A stretch of DNA of 64,000 nt, taken from NCBI GenBank assembly GCA_035236585.1, contig CP141126.1:13219001-13283000 (forward strand). The letters run 5' to 3'. The notes beneath the pieces were generated by a model that was not told where the DNA came from, made no database searches, and was given only the letters and a program-made list of their open reading frames with translations. The translations under genes and the position numbers were made by a program. This DNA is from Warburgia ugandensis (lineage: Eukaryota; Streptophyta; Magnoliopsida; Canellales; Canellaceae). Below are positions 51,230 through 62,062 of this stretch, piece after piece. The number at the start of each line of letters is the position of its first letter. The first letter of the stretch is position 1.

Positions 51230-52360
51230 CATCTTTTGACTTTCATCTCTCAACAACCACCAAAGCCTACATCTCTAGTATTTTCCAAAGCAGGCTCTAT
51301 CAAAATTGATTAAGAAAGCTCCCTCTATAGGAGGAGACAATTGTGGTGACAGTTTATCCTTTCCCAAGAGAGATTCACAATGACTGATTAGAATCTTATC
51401 AGCCAAGAAGATTAACGAGACAAAAGTCCTTGTGCATGCATCTAGTGAATGGCTTATGATTGAATACTAAAACAGAAATTCTTCTCTAAGGTACCAACTG
51501 TATTAAAGCATCTTCTATTTCTTTCTTTCCATATATTCCAAAAAATAAGAGGAAAGTTAATTTCATATTGGTTTACTATTTTTTCCCTCTAAAAGAGCTC
51601 CATTGGCCAATTAGTTAGATACCAATAGAAGAAACATTTGTAAGAGATATTCCAAGGCCTACATGTCAAATTATTAGATGATAGAAATCTTTTGCAGGCA
51701 ACAACCCACATAAAAGCAAGGATTTGAGGATATGCTAAGAAGGAATTGTGGCATATTCAAAGTTACAAAAGCGACTAGAGAAACTTATGAGAGAATTCTC
51801 CATTTTGATTGGGTTTTCACATTTTGTTGTCCTATTTTGAAAGTTGAAGTTTAATGATGTTTAGAAACTATTTCAAATCATAGAATTGTTGAGAATTCTT
51901 CTAAGACTCAAATTCCAACTAAGATTCCTAATCAACCCATTGCCCCATACTTAGTTATTCTACCACCCAAATAAAAGTTGTTTTTCCATGTTGCCTTTTT
52001 TTTTTTTTTTTTGAATTTTTTCTACCATACCATCCAATGTTTTTCCCTCATAAATCTAATAGAAATTAGAACTCCCACGTAGTTGAAAGGGAGATTGTCT
52101 ATTTTATATGTAAAAATTCCAGCCATGCTTTTAACTACATCCTCATTAACACTAATGCCCAACAATGAAGACTTGTCTCAATTAATCTTTTGACCAGACA
52201 CCCATTCAAACACCTATAACACTTTTTTCAAATTTGCTAGCACTATTTGTCATGTGATTAGATTGTTCATATGATTTCTCCACATTGGATATAAAAAATC
52301 ATGCCAATCAAACAATTTTAGCATAATAAATTTTTTTGTGGTCCTTTCACAAAAAAGTTA
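51230..52360 (-). mobile_element. LINE (L1-type) remnant, 3' part of ORF2
   Basis: Minus-strand translation gives typical plant L1 reverse-transcriptase tail motifs. SGQKIN, a stop, then DKSSLLGISV lies near 52140-52190 (consensus SGLKINWDKS). YKIDNLPFNYVGVLI lies near 52075-52115 (LPFNYLGVPIG in intact copies). FWNIWKERNRRCF lies near 51505-51545, the usual WNIWKERN of the C-terminal part. Stops and frame changes are frequent, so it is a dead, 5'-truncated copy. I could not find a clear poly(A) end or target duplication. Confidence 0.8.
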
Positions 52361-53079
52361 ATAAAATGTGTTCAAGGTCAAAGGACAAGGACATATAGAA
52401 TCTTTGTATAAGCAATGATTTACAATGAAATGATCATTGCTAGAATTACAATGAAACGACCATTGCTAGAATGTGTCAGTACAGGAGAAGTGAGTTGAAC
52501 CATCTAAATCACCCACATGTTTATATGAAGTTGGTGTTCTCATTGTGACTATCATAGTCTAAAAACTTGAATACTTGATTCGACTCAATAGTCAGGCAAA
52601 CCAAGTCAACTTGAAACTACTTGTGGTGAATTAGAAGTATCCGAATGAGATATTAATAAAAAAAATTCAAAATGAAAAGCCCTACGAGACTCTCTATGTG
52701 CACGTGCACATGAAAGCATGTGCACGTATCAGCTACTAGTATCATAAAGTCTGTGAGTTTGATTATGCAAATGATATCATTGAGATCTAGGCCAACGATC
52801 CAGATTTTGGGACCACTTGAAAACATGAATGTGTAATGAAAGCAATTGAATTTTTGTTCCCATGTCCAATGGGTATCCCTTCCATAAGCTAAAACACATT
52901 TAAGTAAATATTTATGGATGAGTGTTGATGGATTAAGGACTTCATCGTCCTATCATGGTAAAATCAGCGCGACTAGAGTATTTTCTTCTTTTTGCCGATC
53001 CGATTGGGTCCATGTCGAACATTTTAAGCCCAACATGTTTAAGAAATATTAAAAGTTTGTCAGAGGTGGGCAGAGTTCT
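52361..53079. other. Unassigned spacer between two LINE remnants
   Basis: It holds a 27-bp tandem duplication near 52418-52471 (TACAATGAAATGATCATTGC with two changes) and a palindrome cluster at 52696-52727. No gene was seen. Confidence 0.45.
52696..52727. other. G-box palindrome cluster
   Basis: ATGTGCACGTGCACAT (52696-52711) is a perfect 16-bp palindrome. Overlapping it, ACGTGCACATG (52702-52712) and CATGTGCACGT (52717-52727) form an 11-bp stem with an AAAG loop. Confidence 0.8.
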
Positions 53080-55138
53080 CAATGGAAGAGATTGGACAGG
53101 ATGTGCCAAAGAATAGGGGAGATCCTGCTCCTGACTTGTGTATTTTGCTTGTAATTCTACGAGGCATTCTGGGAAACATTGAGCAGGAATTCTGTGAGGT
53201 TTTGGAGGGAGTTCTTTCGTTCTAGCACGATGTGTCTGGATATGGGTGCGATTTCCTTGTCCTGATCCCCAAGTCAAGAGATACTAATCAAGCCAAGGAC
53301 TTTCGTCCAGTCAGCATCATTGGCTCGATGTACAAAATCGTTATCAAATTCCTGGCACTGCGTGAAGAAAGTCCTAAGTGGTCTTATCTCGCAAGAGCAA
53401 CTTGCAACCTTGGAAGGGAGACAAATCCTGGTGGTCCAAAGATTATTAATGAATGCATTGCCTCCCTTAGCATCTTCCCTAGATGGCGGCGTTATCCGTA
53501 AGCTACATCTTGAGACGGCTTATGATAGGATTGATTTGAACTTTCTTGGCCTAAATAAGAGATACTAATAATGCCAGAACTTTTGTCCAGCCAGCATCAT
53601 TGGGTGGAAGTACAAAATCATTGTCAAATTCCTTGCACTGCCTTAAGAAAGTTTTTAAGTGATCTCATCTCGCAAGAACAATCTGCATTCTTGGAAGGGA
53701 GACAAATCCTGGATCGTCCAATGATTATTAATGAATGCATCGCCTCCCGAGCATCTTCTCTAGATGGCGGTGTTATTCCTAAGCCAGATCTTGAGACGGC
53801 CTATGATAGGATTGATTTGAACTTTCTAGACCTAATTAAGATTAAGTTGGGTTTTTCCAGTAGGTGGCGGGTACGGATTAGAAATTGCGCTGCTTGGTCC
53901 AGCTCTTCATTGTGATCAATGGGACAACTTGCGGGTTTGAAAAAGCTCTAGGGGCTTGAGGCAGTGCTGCGTGATCTCTCCTCTCCTTTGTACTATGTCA
54001 TTGTGTAAATCACTGAAGAAAGGAATCCAGGTGGGCATTATTGAAGGTGTCAAAATTGACAGACCTCCCTTTCAGATGTCACACCTTCACTACGTTGATG
54101 ATGTGGTTATCCGGATTAGCTCCGACCCTTTGAATATCAGGAACATCAAGTCCATCATTCGCATATTTTAAGCTATTTTAAATGCACAAATCTTCAGCCT
54201 CAGGGATCGATGTGTCGGATTTAACAGTGTTCGTGATTGCTGGAATTTTGGGATGTCAAATAAAATAGTTTCCACTTACTTATTTCGACATTCTAACATG
54301 CATTGGCAAACCTCCCATGAAATACTGGAACCACCTGGTGGAAAGCTTTGAGAAGAAATTGGAAGGGCACAGGTCCAAATTGGAGAAACCTCATTTCCCA
54401 TGGAAACTTCCTCCAGTGGGGTTGCTTAAATGCAATTTTTATAGCTCCGCTACTGGGATGCGGAGTCACAATGGAATTGGTGCATTGTCCGCGATCACAG
54501 GGGAAAAAGAGTGGCCGAGGTGGGGGCAAAAAGTAAGGATGGTTTTGCTATTGATACCGAGATGTGGCAGTGCAAAAATCATTTAGACGACAAAGACTTT
54601 TGGGAACACCGCATTGATGGTGGAGGGGACTCGAAGGCTGTCATCAATTGGCTTACAAACATGGGCTGAGCACCTTGGAGATTCAAAGGTTTCATGGACT
54701 ATATTTCTGCCAATATTCAAGGTAAAAGCGTGACCTGCAGCAAAATTCCGAGATCGGCAAATTAGGAAACCGACGCCTCGGCTAAAAAAGGGATTGCCAT
54801 GCTGGGTGCCAAATTCTGTTTGATCTGCCCTCTGCTTTGGAGGAATTGGCAGGGAGTTCATCCATTATTAGTGGATAGTTGTTCCAATTAGTCGCCAGTC
54901 CAATGCCCTATTAATAGGAAGTGCGGCCAGACTTCTTGACCGCATCATTTGTGCTCCTTGTCGAGTCTGTTTTGGGGTGTAGTGTGGGTGCATCTCCTGT
55001 CTCCTTATCCTGATTGGTGGACTGGGGTGTCGGCTTTTGGCCAGCTCGTTTCTTTGGTTTTGGGTGTTTGCCTTCGAACGTGTATGTAAGTCTACTGTTT
55101 AATAAATATCACCAACACTAAAAAATAATAATAAAATT
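53080..55138 (+). mobile_element. LINE remnant with reverse transcriptase and RNase H domains
   Basis: Forward-strand pieces follow plant L1-type ORF2 order: LVLIPK near 53260, DFRPVSIIGSMYKIV near 53300-53345, and GLISQEQLATLEGRQIL with a second, closer-to-consensus version SDLISQEQSAFLEGRQIL. YVDD (reverse-transcriptase active site) lies near 54095. An RNase H-like domain follows near 54405-54770 (LLKCNFYSSATG, where the usual catalytic Asp is changed, and VEGDSKAVINWL in another frame). An A-rich AATAATAATAAAA tail ends it near 55138. There are multiple stops and frame changes, so it is a dead 5'-truncated copy. Confidence 0.85.
53276..53837 (+). repeat. 281-bp tandem duplication inside the LINE reverse transcriptase
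   Basis: AAGAGATACTAAT at 53276 recurs at 53557. Both units then carry the fingers region, the GGAAGGGAGACAAATCCTGG block and TATGATAGGATTGATTTGAA. The second unit reads closer to the family consensus. Confidence 0.88.
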
Positions 55139-56925
55139 ACAAGCCAATGTCCATTTAGCTTTACTCTTAGGTCTTTACTGTAATCTCAATGGGCACACAC
55201 GTACGTAATAGGAAAATGCAAAATGGTCGTTATGTCTTCCCTACCTACCACTTTCTGGAACCATCACCACATGGACAAGATCGGCTACAGTCTTTATAGA
55301 TACAACAGGCACAAGCCAATTCGACCCATCATCATTGATGAGCCATTCCTAGCCCCTTGATCCATCAAAACCTCATTCAGACGCCACTAGCAAAGCTAAA
55401 TCTGTATTTCATTTTCAACTTGATTCTATTGAATGAGAAGTTCATTTTACATGGGGTTATAACCATGCAAGTTTGCCACCTGATAGTTTACAAGATTAAC
55501 AATCTGGATTGCACATACATGCTCACCTACAGGTTTTAACACTAAGAGCTTAGGATTCCCATAAGCTGAGTTTGGTGCCTCCCTCATCGTACAAGGTCTT
55601 CATGGATACTCTGGCCCACTGCGCATGCATGAATCGTGTAGCAACTCTATTTTGATTAGCTCTCAAATGAAAATTAGCAATTCCACGTTCTTACGTTCTT
55701 GGTAATAGTATGCTTCACTTTGTTGAATGCTTTTCTTATTGACTGCTAATAAGTTCTTGGAAAGCTAATCATAAGAGTCCGGAAAGGGCTGACCAAAAGG
55801 TGGTATAAGCTTTCGCCGATGGCTAAAAGTACAATCAAGGCCTACAATTTCAGCAATATAAATCATCGATCTTTTTACGTCTTACGAGGAATGTTAAATC
55901 AAAGCGCTTACAGAAGTTCTTTAACTTACTGTATGAATTGACTCACCTTTGGACACTTACCCAATTCGTTTCTACTTTAGATATATTGTACACAAAAATA
56001 AGATATATTAACAGCTTAAGAAATTATATTTTTAATTATTAAATATAGACCATTGTTTATAAAGTTTTCAATTGTCTATCAAAATAATAACTTTTAGATG
56101 TTAGAGTTTTTCAGTCTACATGATTTATGGACTAGTAGACATCCAAACCCAAATGCATCATATGATCAACTACGTAGATTTTGGATGGACACCTTCGTAC
56201 AAAATTTTGGAGCGCTTTGACGCGACGAGGTGTAATAACTTGCATTTTGGAAATATATATATTTCTTGCATAGAATTGACAATAAAAAGCTAGATGCCCT
56301 AATGGCTATAGAATGAATAGGCAAACTCTAGAATTAGAGTTTAAGTCTCCAAAATAACCTTTTTTGAGAAATTCCCTACAAACAAGAAAATTAATTGAAA
56401 AGAAAGAGAGAGAGAGAGAGGAAGGAGGAGGGTGCACCAAGGATTAGCCATACCATGCGTCTTTGAAAAAGAAGACTGTAGAAGAACGGTCTTGTCTACA
56501 AGGTAGGGGTATAAGAATTTATCTAATCTTGTTGGATTTTAAATAAAAATCTTATGATTGTGATTGATCCCATGATTTTTTTTTTGAAAATCTTTAAAGA
56601 TCATTGTTATTGATATAAGCGTATGATCTATGTATATGTATGGGTCCTCTATTGTTTAGTTCTTGGTTAATTGACTTGTGTGCCGATCATGTAAGCAATA
56701 GTTGAGATACGCATATAAGATGTGATTAAGACATTGGTTGAATTGGAACACTTTGACATGTGATTAATCCATATTATGATAATGCTTTTCTATACAATCT
56801 TAATATATATTATAAGTATGAGTTCCTGCATATAGTTGCGTTGCTATCTTTGATTAGGATTTTAATCTTAATTTTATAGTTGATAAGTATGAGCGCATGC
56901 TTGGTTTTGAAACATTTTACACTTA
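55139..56925. other. Unassigned region
   Basis: The sequence is A+T-rich with a short GA tract near 56404-56420. No gene was recognised. Confidence 0.4.
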
Positions 56926-56930
56926 TTTAT
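56926..56930. repeat. Target-site duplication, left copy
   Basis: TTTAT abuts the LTR end at 56931 and matches 59525-59529. Confidence 0.85.
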
Positions 56931-59524
56931 TGTCACGACCCGGGTTTTTATATGATGCAATTTTGATAAAAAGGCGAGATCTCTTGTTTTATAAGTATGA
57001 GATGCATGAAAATTCTTTTTCTTTTAGAAAACAATCTTTCATAAAAACTCCGAGTGTGAAAACACATTCTCCAATAATTTAGTCATGGCAAAGTTTAAAT
57101 CAATATCATTCCCAAGAAAGTGTTAGTCACAAATTTTACTATTAGAGAGTAACTACAATCAAGCAACATTGAAAGATAAGATAGGGGTTTACTTACTTGT
57201 ACTTAGCCTGTGTCTCCTAGTACAAACGTCCCTTGCCCTTAAGTATTTACTTTGTATCTGAAAAATGTTGAGAATTGGGTGAGTATATAATATACTCAGT
57301 AGGAGCCTATCACTACTAGTTTTATAAATGCATGAGATGTTTCAAAATCATATGCTCATTCAAAACATACGTATGTTTGAATACTCGAGTTCAATATCAG
57401 TATAAGAATCCATAATCAACTGAAATTCTCATGACTTAAAAGATCACATAATCGAAAACTGAAAGTATCATATATATATGATGACATCATAATATACAAT
57501 AGATGCTTCATGGAGTCTTACTCATGGACCTCTAGTATGGTATGGTCGACCAACCTCATATCATACTATATGAAATGCACATAACTCATCAAACCATAGG
57601 GTCCACTATGCCCACGACCTCTTCGCCGTATGGTCCCGGGTACCGGAGGACACTCGGTCATAGCCTCCATGGGGCCTATGACACGTCAACCCAGTGCCAT
57701 GACACCAGTGGTAGCCCCCTGTACCACATGCAGTCGACGTAGGGACTTGCCTCTTTTTGGGCGTGGTACCCATCCACCTATTAGTGGTAGAGGCCGGGTG
57801 GCCAACCCAGACCCCTCGGCATAGCACCCACGGGCTTACTTGCCTAAATCACATAAGATAAGTCAAAACCTTTTGTTAAAACTTGTCCTCTTTTGGGTCC
57901 CTCACAACTGCCTGGCCCTCGGCACTCCAGCGTCTCTTGGCAACCCTCAAGGACATGCAATCTTTGCAAGTACTTAAATCATGCAATGCATGCACTTGTT
58001 TGCAACACATATATGTGCATAATGTATATGCAATCATTTCAAAACATGGCTATGTACAAAACGTCTATCATATGCATGCTGAATCAAATCATGCTAAACA
58101 AGTCATATGCTTATAACATATGTTCTCAAAACAATAATAGATCTTTTAAAAAAATCTAATAGTGATAGAGCACCTACCTGACTAGGTCGCGTTAACCCCT
58201 TTGTCCTCGTACGCTCCTGAACATGGTTTGGGGACTCAAGGTTAGTTTAACCTATCTTTGATGGGTTTAGAGCAGTTGGGTCTTATTACTTAGGCATTTG
58301 GGGTCCATCCTTATGCCTATGGGTGTCCTAAGGTCCTAATTGGGCCTTGGTATCCTCAGTTTTCCAAAGTTCTAGTGGTCACACGCCACCATCCTATTCT
58401 AAGGGTCATGCCCTACTTTGATTGGGCCTTGATCAGGGATTTTATGGTTTGGATGTGTCCACGTCGTCGATACGGACACAACGCCTTTTGCGGTGCCTCA
58501 ATCGGAGCTCTAGATCTCAAGTTATAAACGTTTTAGTATTATATGTACATAGAGTCTTAAAGACAAAAAACCGGAATGCTAGGGCGCTGCGCGTCTGTGA
58601 CGTGCGCCCTGCTTCCTTAAGTAACAAAAAAATTCGACGTGCGCTAGCGCGCCCCTCAGCGGGCGCTTCTGCAGACGCGCGCGACATCTCCGCCCGTCTG
58701 TCCCTTTAGCGGGCGCGTCCAGGGACGCGCCCGTTTGGTTTTTCAAACGGACGTCAACGCAGGTTGACATGGGACGTTCCTATTGGATCGTCCCACCCGT
58801 TAGAGACCTAGGTCGGCCTCAAGTCACCCTGGTTCGACCCTGTCGAACCAGTGCGGCCCTGGGGATGTCCCAAGGTCCTTGGTGGCTTTCCCAGGCTCCG
58901 TTTTGCATGGTTTTTCATGCAAAAACTTAGGGGAATTGAGCCTAGGACTATGGGTGAGATGGGTTTGGGGAGTTTTTGAGCATACCTGCTTCGTGGCTGG
59001 TTTTCTCTCCACATTTTCTCCTCTTAGTCACTGCTCCGCGATGGGTTTTCTCCAAGGTTTTTGGCTGCCATTAGAGGCACCCCAGAGCTCTATTTATAGG
59101 GCTTTTAAAGAGGGTTCTGGAGGGGTTCTAACCGCCTTTGAATGGCGGTGGGGAAACCTCCAGAATGGCGGTGATTTCTCCTTGAAACACCGCCGTTCGA
59201 GAAGCCTCTAGGAGCTTGAAGACGACGGGGTGCCCGTATCAAAACGGGCACCTGTGTTTTTCAAGTTAAGTCGTTTTGTAAAATTTACAATTTTGCCCCT
59301 GAACTTCAAAGGGCCATATCTTGCTCATTTTAACTCCGTTTTGGGTGATTTTGGTCTCGTTGGATTCCTTTTTCCGAGACGCATCTAATAGAACCACTTT
59401 TAGGACCACATTCCTGGGTTTAGTTAAGGCAACTAGTGAAATGACCAAAATACCCTTTTCTTTAAAACTGAACTTTTCATTGGTAAACTTGGAATTTCAA
59501 TATTATAAAATTGGAGTCATTACA
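56931..59524 (-). mobile_element. Solo LTR of a Ty3/gypsy element, 2594 bp
   Basis: On the minus strand it begins TGTAATGACTCC (59524) and ends CCCGGGTCGTGACA (56931), the TG...CA form. It is flanked by TTTAT on both sides, with no internal region. That is the signature of recombination between the two LTRs of a full element. It carries the shared GGAATCCAACGAGACCAAAA module about 156 bp from its start, a CpG-rich block (about 58570-58760) with perfect hairpins, and an ACTCACCC...TTTTTCAG stretch near 57255-57290. It is too diverged from the LTR at 7559-10528 to be the same family. The age is undetermined. Confidence 0.9.
58710..58733 (-). other. Perfect 11-bp stem-loop in the solo LTR
   Basis: CGGGCGCGTCC and GGACGCGCCCG flank a 2-nt spacer. 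A second stem, CCGTTTG (58731-58737) with CAAACGG (58744-58750), overlaps its edge, so the two folds compete. Confidence 0.8.
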
Positions 59525-59529
59525 TTTAT
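59525..59529. repeat. Target-site duplication, right copy
   Basis: TTTAT directly follows the LTR start (minus orientation) and matches 56926-56930. Confidence 0.85.
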
Positions 59530-60639
59530 CATCTAAAAATGAGTGTTAGATGATAATATATAGAAATTGGATTATGGGGTATAAGTCTTATTATGCATGA
59601 CGCATTGCACGTGGTGGAAGATTTTAGACGATGTTGATAATTTAAGAAGGTTATGATTGATTGATAATAATTTTGATGACTTTCCAACTTTAAATCAGCA
59701 TTCTTAACAAATATCAAAAGATAGTCATAAATGGCCTTAAGCCATGCTAAGCCACATGACATTGACATGTTACCATCCATGGATTCAAACATTTAAAATT
59801 TTAGTTTAACTATAAACCTAAGTGGGGCACAGTTCACAAAATGGAATAGATTTGCCATTAGTATAGGCATGTTTACACAATGCCTAGCTTGGTGATAAAC
59901 TTTAGTGCTTTGTCCATGCACAACTCAGACATGACTTAGACCAAACTTAGAAGGCTGGGTTAAATTGAAACAAGGATACTCTGGACCACAACTTCCTCAG
60001 TGAAGGAAAACACAGATTCATGGAAGCACCCAATTCCCATCAAGCCAACGGGCCCATAACTTAAGGCCAATTCCTCACTCACTATTTCAGCATTCAACTT
60101 TATTAGAAAGTAGCATAACTGACACAACTTAATTGACACCTCTGTTGCATTGCACCCAACACATGGGTAGTATAATCAGCACATTTCGCATGATACCTTC
60201 CACGTGGCAGTAGGATTGGAAACCAAAGCTTGTACATAGAACAGAAAGCCTACCACCTAGATTGTACGCATAACAGCCAGTACATGGGTGGTGTGCTTGG
60301 TGGCCAGCGTATGAGTAGGCCACATTACACCCTGCACGTGACTAACCAACTTCGCGTTTAGTGCTTAGTAATAAGCTTAGTACCTAGCATACATCCATTA
60401 CTCCAGTTCGCTATGTTCTTATCAGACACAAAATACTGCTTCACCACACTACACCTCATTCAAGTATGGCGCATCCCTCCAAAGCACTATGCACAGGCTG
60501 AGTCTAGTGCACTACACCAGTGTACTGCTCACTGATACTACATGGGTACAGATCAATGTGCATGGCGCACAACACCTAGGCATAGCACATAATACTTGGT
60601 ATTGAACATAGATAGGTGCACATAATGATTATTTGGTAA
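59530..60639. other. Unassigned region
   Basis: No gene or clear element ends. It may belong to the retroelement whose LTR follows. Confidence 0.35.
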
Positions 60640-62062
60640 ACATGGTTTTGATAGCTTGGTATTATGTGATTTGAAAATTTTGATTCATGAATGTAAGTTC
60701 TATAAGTGTGCAATGTAATTGAGCTACGGTAAGTATAAATTGTAATCAAAATAATTGCTAATTTAATAACTTCGAAACTAAGTTATTAATTTTCTGTTGA
60801 ATGATACATAATATGGTACAAGATATGATTTTAGAAATGTTGAGCCATGGTTATATGTGTACCTATGCTAAAGACTAGAATTAACTAGTCAATGATTTAT
60901 GTAAATTAAAATATGGCTTGCAAAATGAAAGTTTGTAAATTGATTTTGTATGATGTATTATGGAATGAAAATTTGTGACTCAATATGAATTTCATGAGCA
61001 AGGAAAAAAAAAGAAGTTTTAATGAATGAACATTAGTCGACTCTAGAGAGTTGTGCCTAGCCTGAAATTAGGCGACTCGTGAGAGTTGACCCTAGCCTAG
61101 GGCAAATTCTAAGAACCCTCTGGTTGCTATGCTAGGAAGATCAGTTGGCCGTTGACTTCTAAAAGTTGATACCTGCCCTAAAAAGGCCTATTGTAGAGAG
61201 TATTGTATCGTGGGGAGACTGCTCTCTTGTGATCCAATGCCCTCATGGGACTGGTGTAGCCCGCGTGGTATCCGCAACCAAACGTAGTTGGATGTGAGTC
61301 CTCTGCGTGCATAGTATACCATATAGTTATCAAACATGTCGGTCATCTTCGAGGATATTTGACCATTGCCCAGATGGGTTTGTGGTAGGATGCTACAACG
61401 CAATGATATAATAGATTATGATACGTCATTATTTGATAAGTCCTAATAAGCAAGTGTGTATGATATTTGAAGGATATATTAGAATTTATTGGAAACATTA
61501 GATTTTTATGAAGGCATAAATGTTGTATAACATTCATATCATACTTATGATATAATATTTAATTATTTGCACTACTTAATTTATGACAATAATGTTGTCG
61601 TAGTTTTCAAACGGCTGGTTTAGATATTTTCCTACTAAGTCATCGTACTCACCCCTACAAAACATTTCAGGTGAAGGGCGGGAGGATTAAGTAGTCGACT
61701 TAACCAAAGTAACTAAGAAGAATAAGAAGAGAAGTATGGATAAGTAGTTAGTAGATATTTTATTTGTCATATTTTATTTTAAAATAATGAACACTTGAGG
61801 ATGAATGTAATAAGATAGGCGACATTGATATTTTTAATTTGAACCTAAATTACTTATTATTTGGGCTGTGCCCAGGGGATCCTGTAATGGTATATTTTAT
61901 TTCTGCTACTATATGTGAAGGTTTTAATGTGACACCAGTTTGTAGGTGGAATTGAGAAAAATAAGTACATAATATATATTTTTAAAAAAAAAAGTCCTAC
62001 AGGAAAGTTTTAAATTTTCAAATTTTATTTTAAAATTCTTTTCTAAAACCCAGATCGCAGCA
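60640..62062 (+). repeat. Diverged Ty3/gypsy LTR fragment, plus orientation
   Basis: The end AAAACCCAGATCGCAGCA (to 62062) resembles the solo LTR end AAAACCCGGGTCGTGACA. A TACTCACCCCTAC...TTTCAGGTG stretch near 61645-61675 matches the same place in the solo LTR. A 36-bp duplication (CGACTC..GAGAGTTG...CCTAGCCT) lies near 61038-61100. The left end is a guess. Confidence 0.6.

Noticed and set aside
58821-58850. tRNA-like GGTTCGA motif
   Set aside because: It belongs to a short inverted repeat (GGTTCGACC...GTCGAACC) in the solo LTR, and no acceptor or anticodon stem fits around it.
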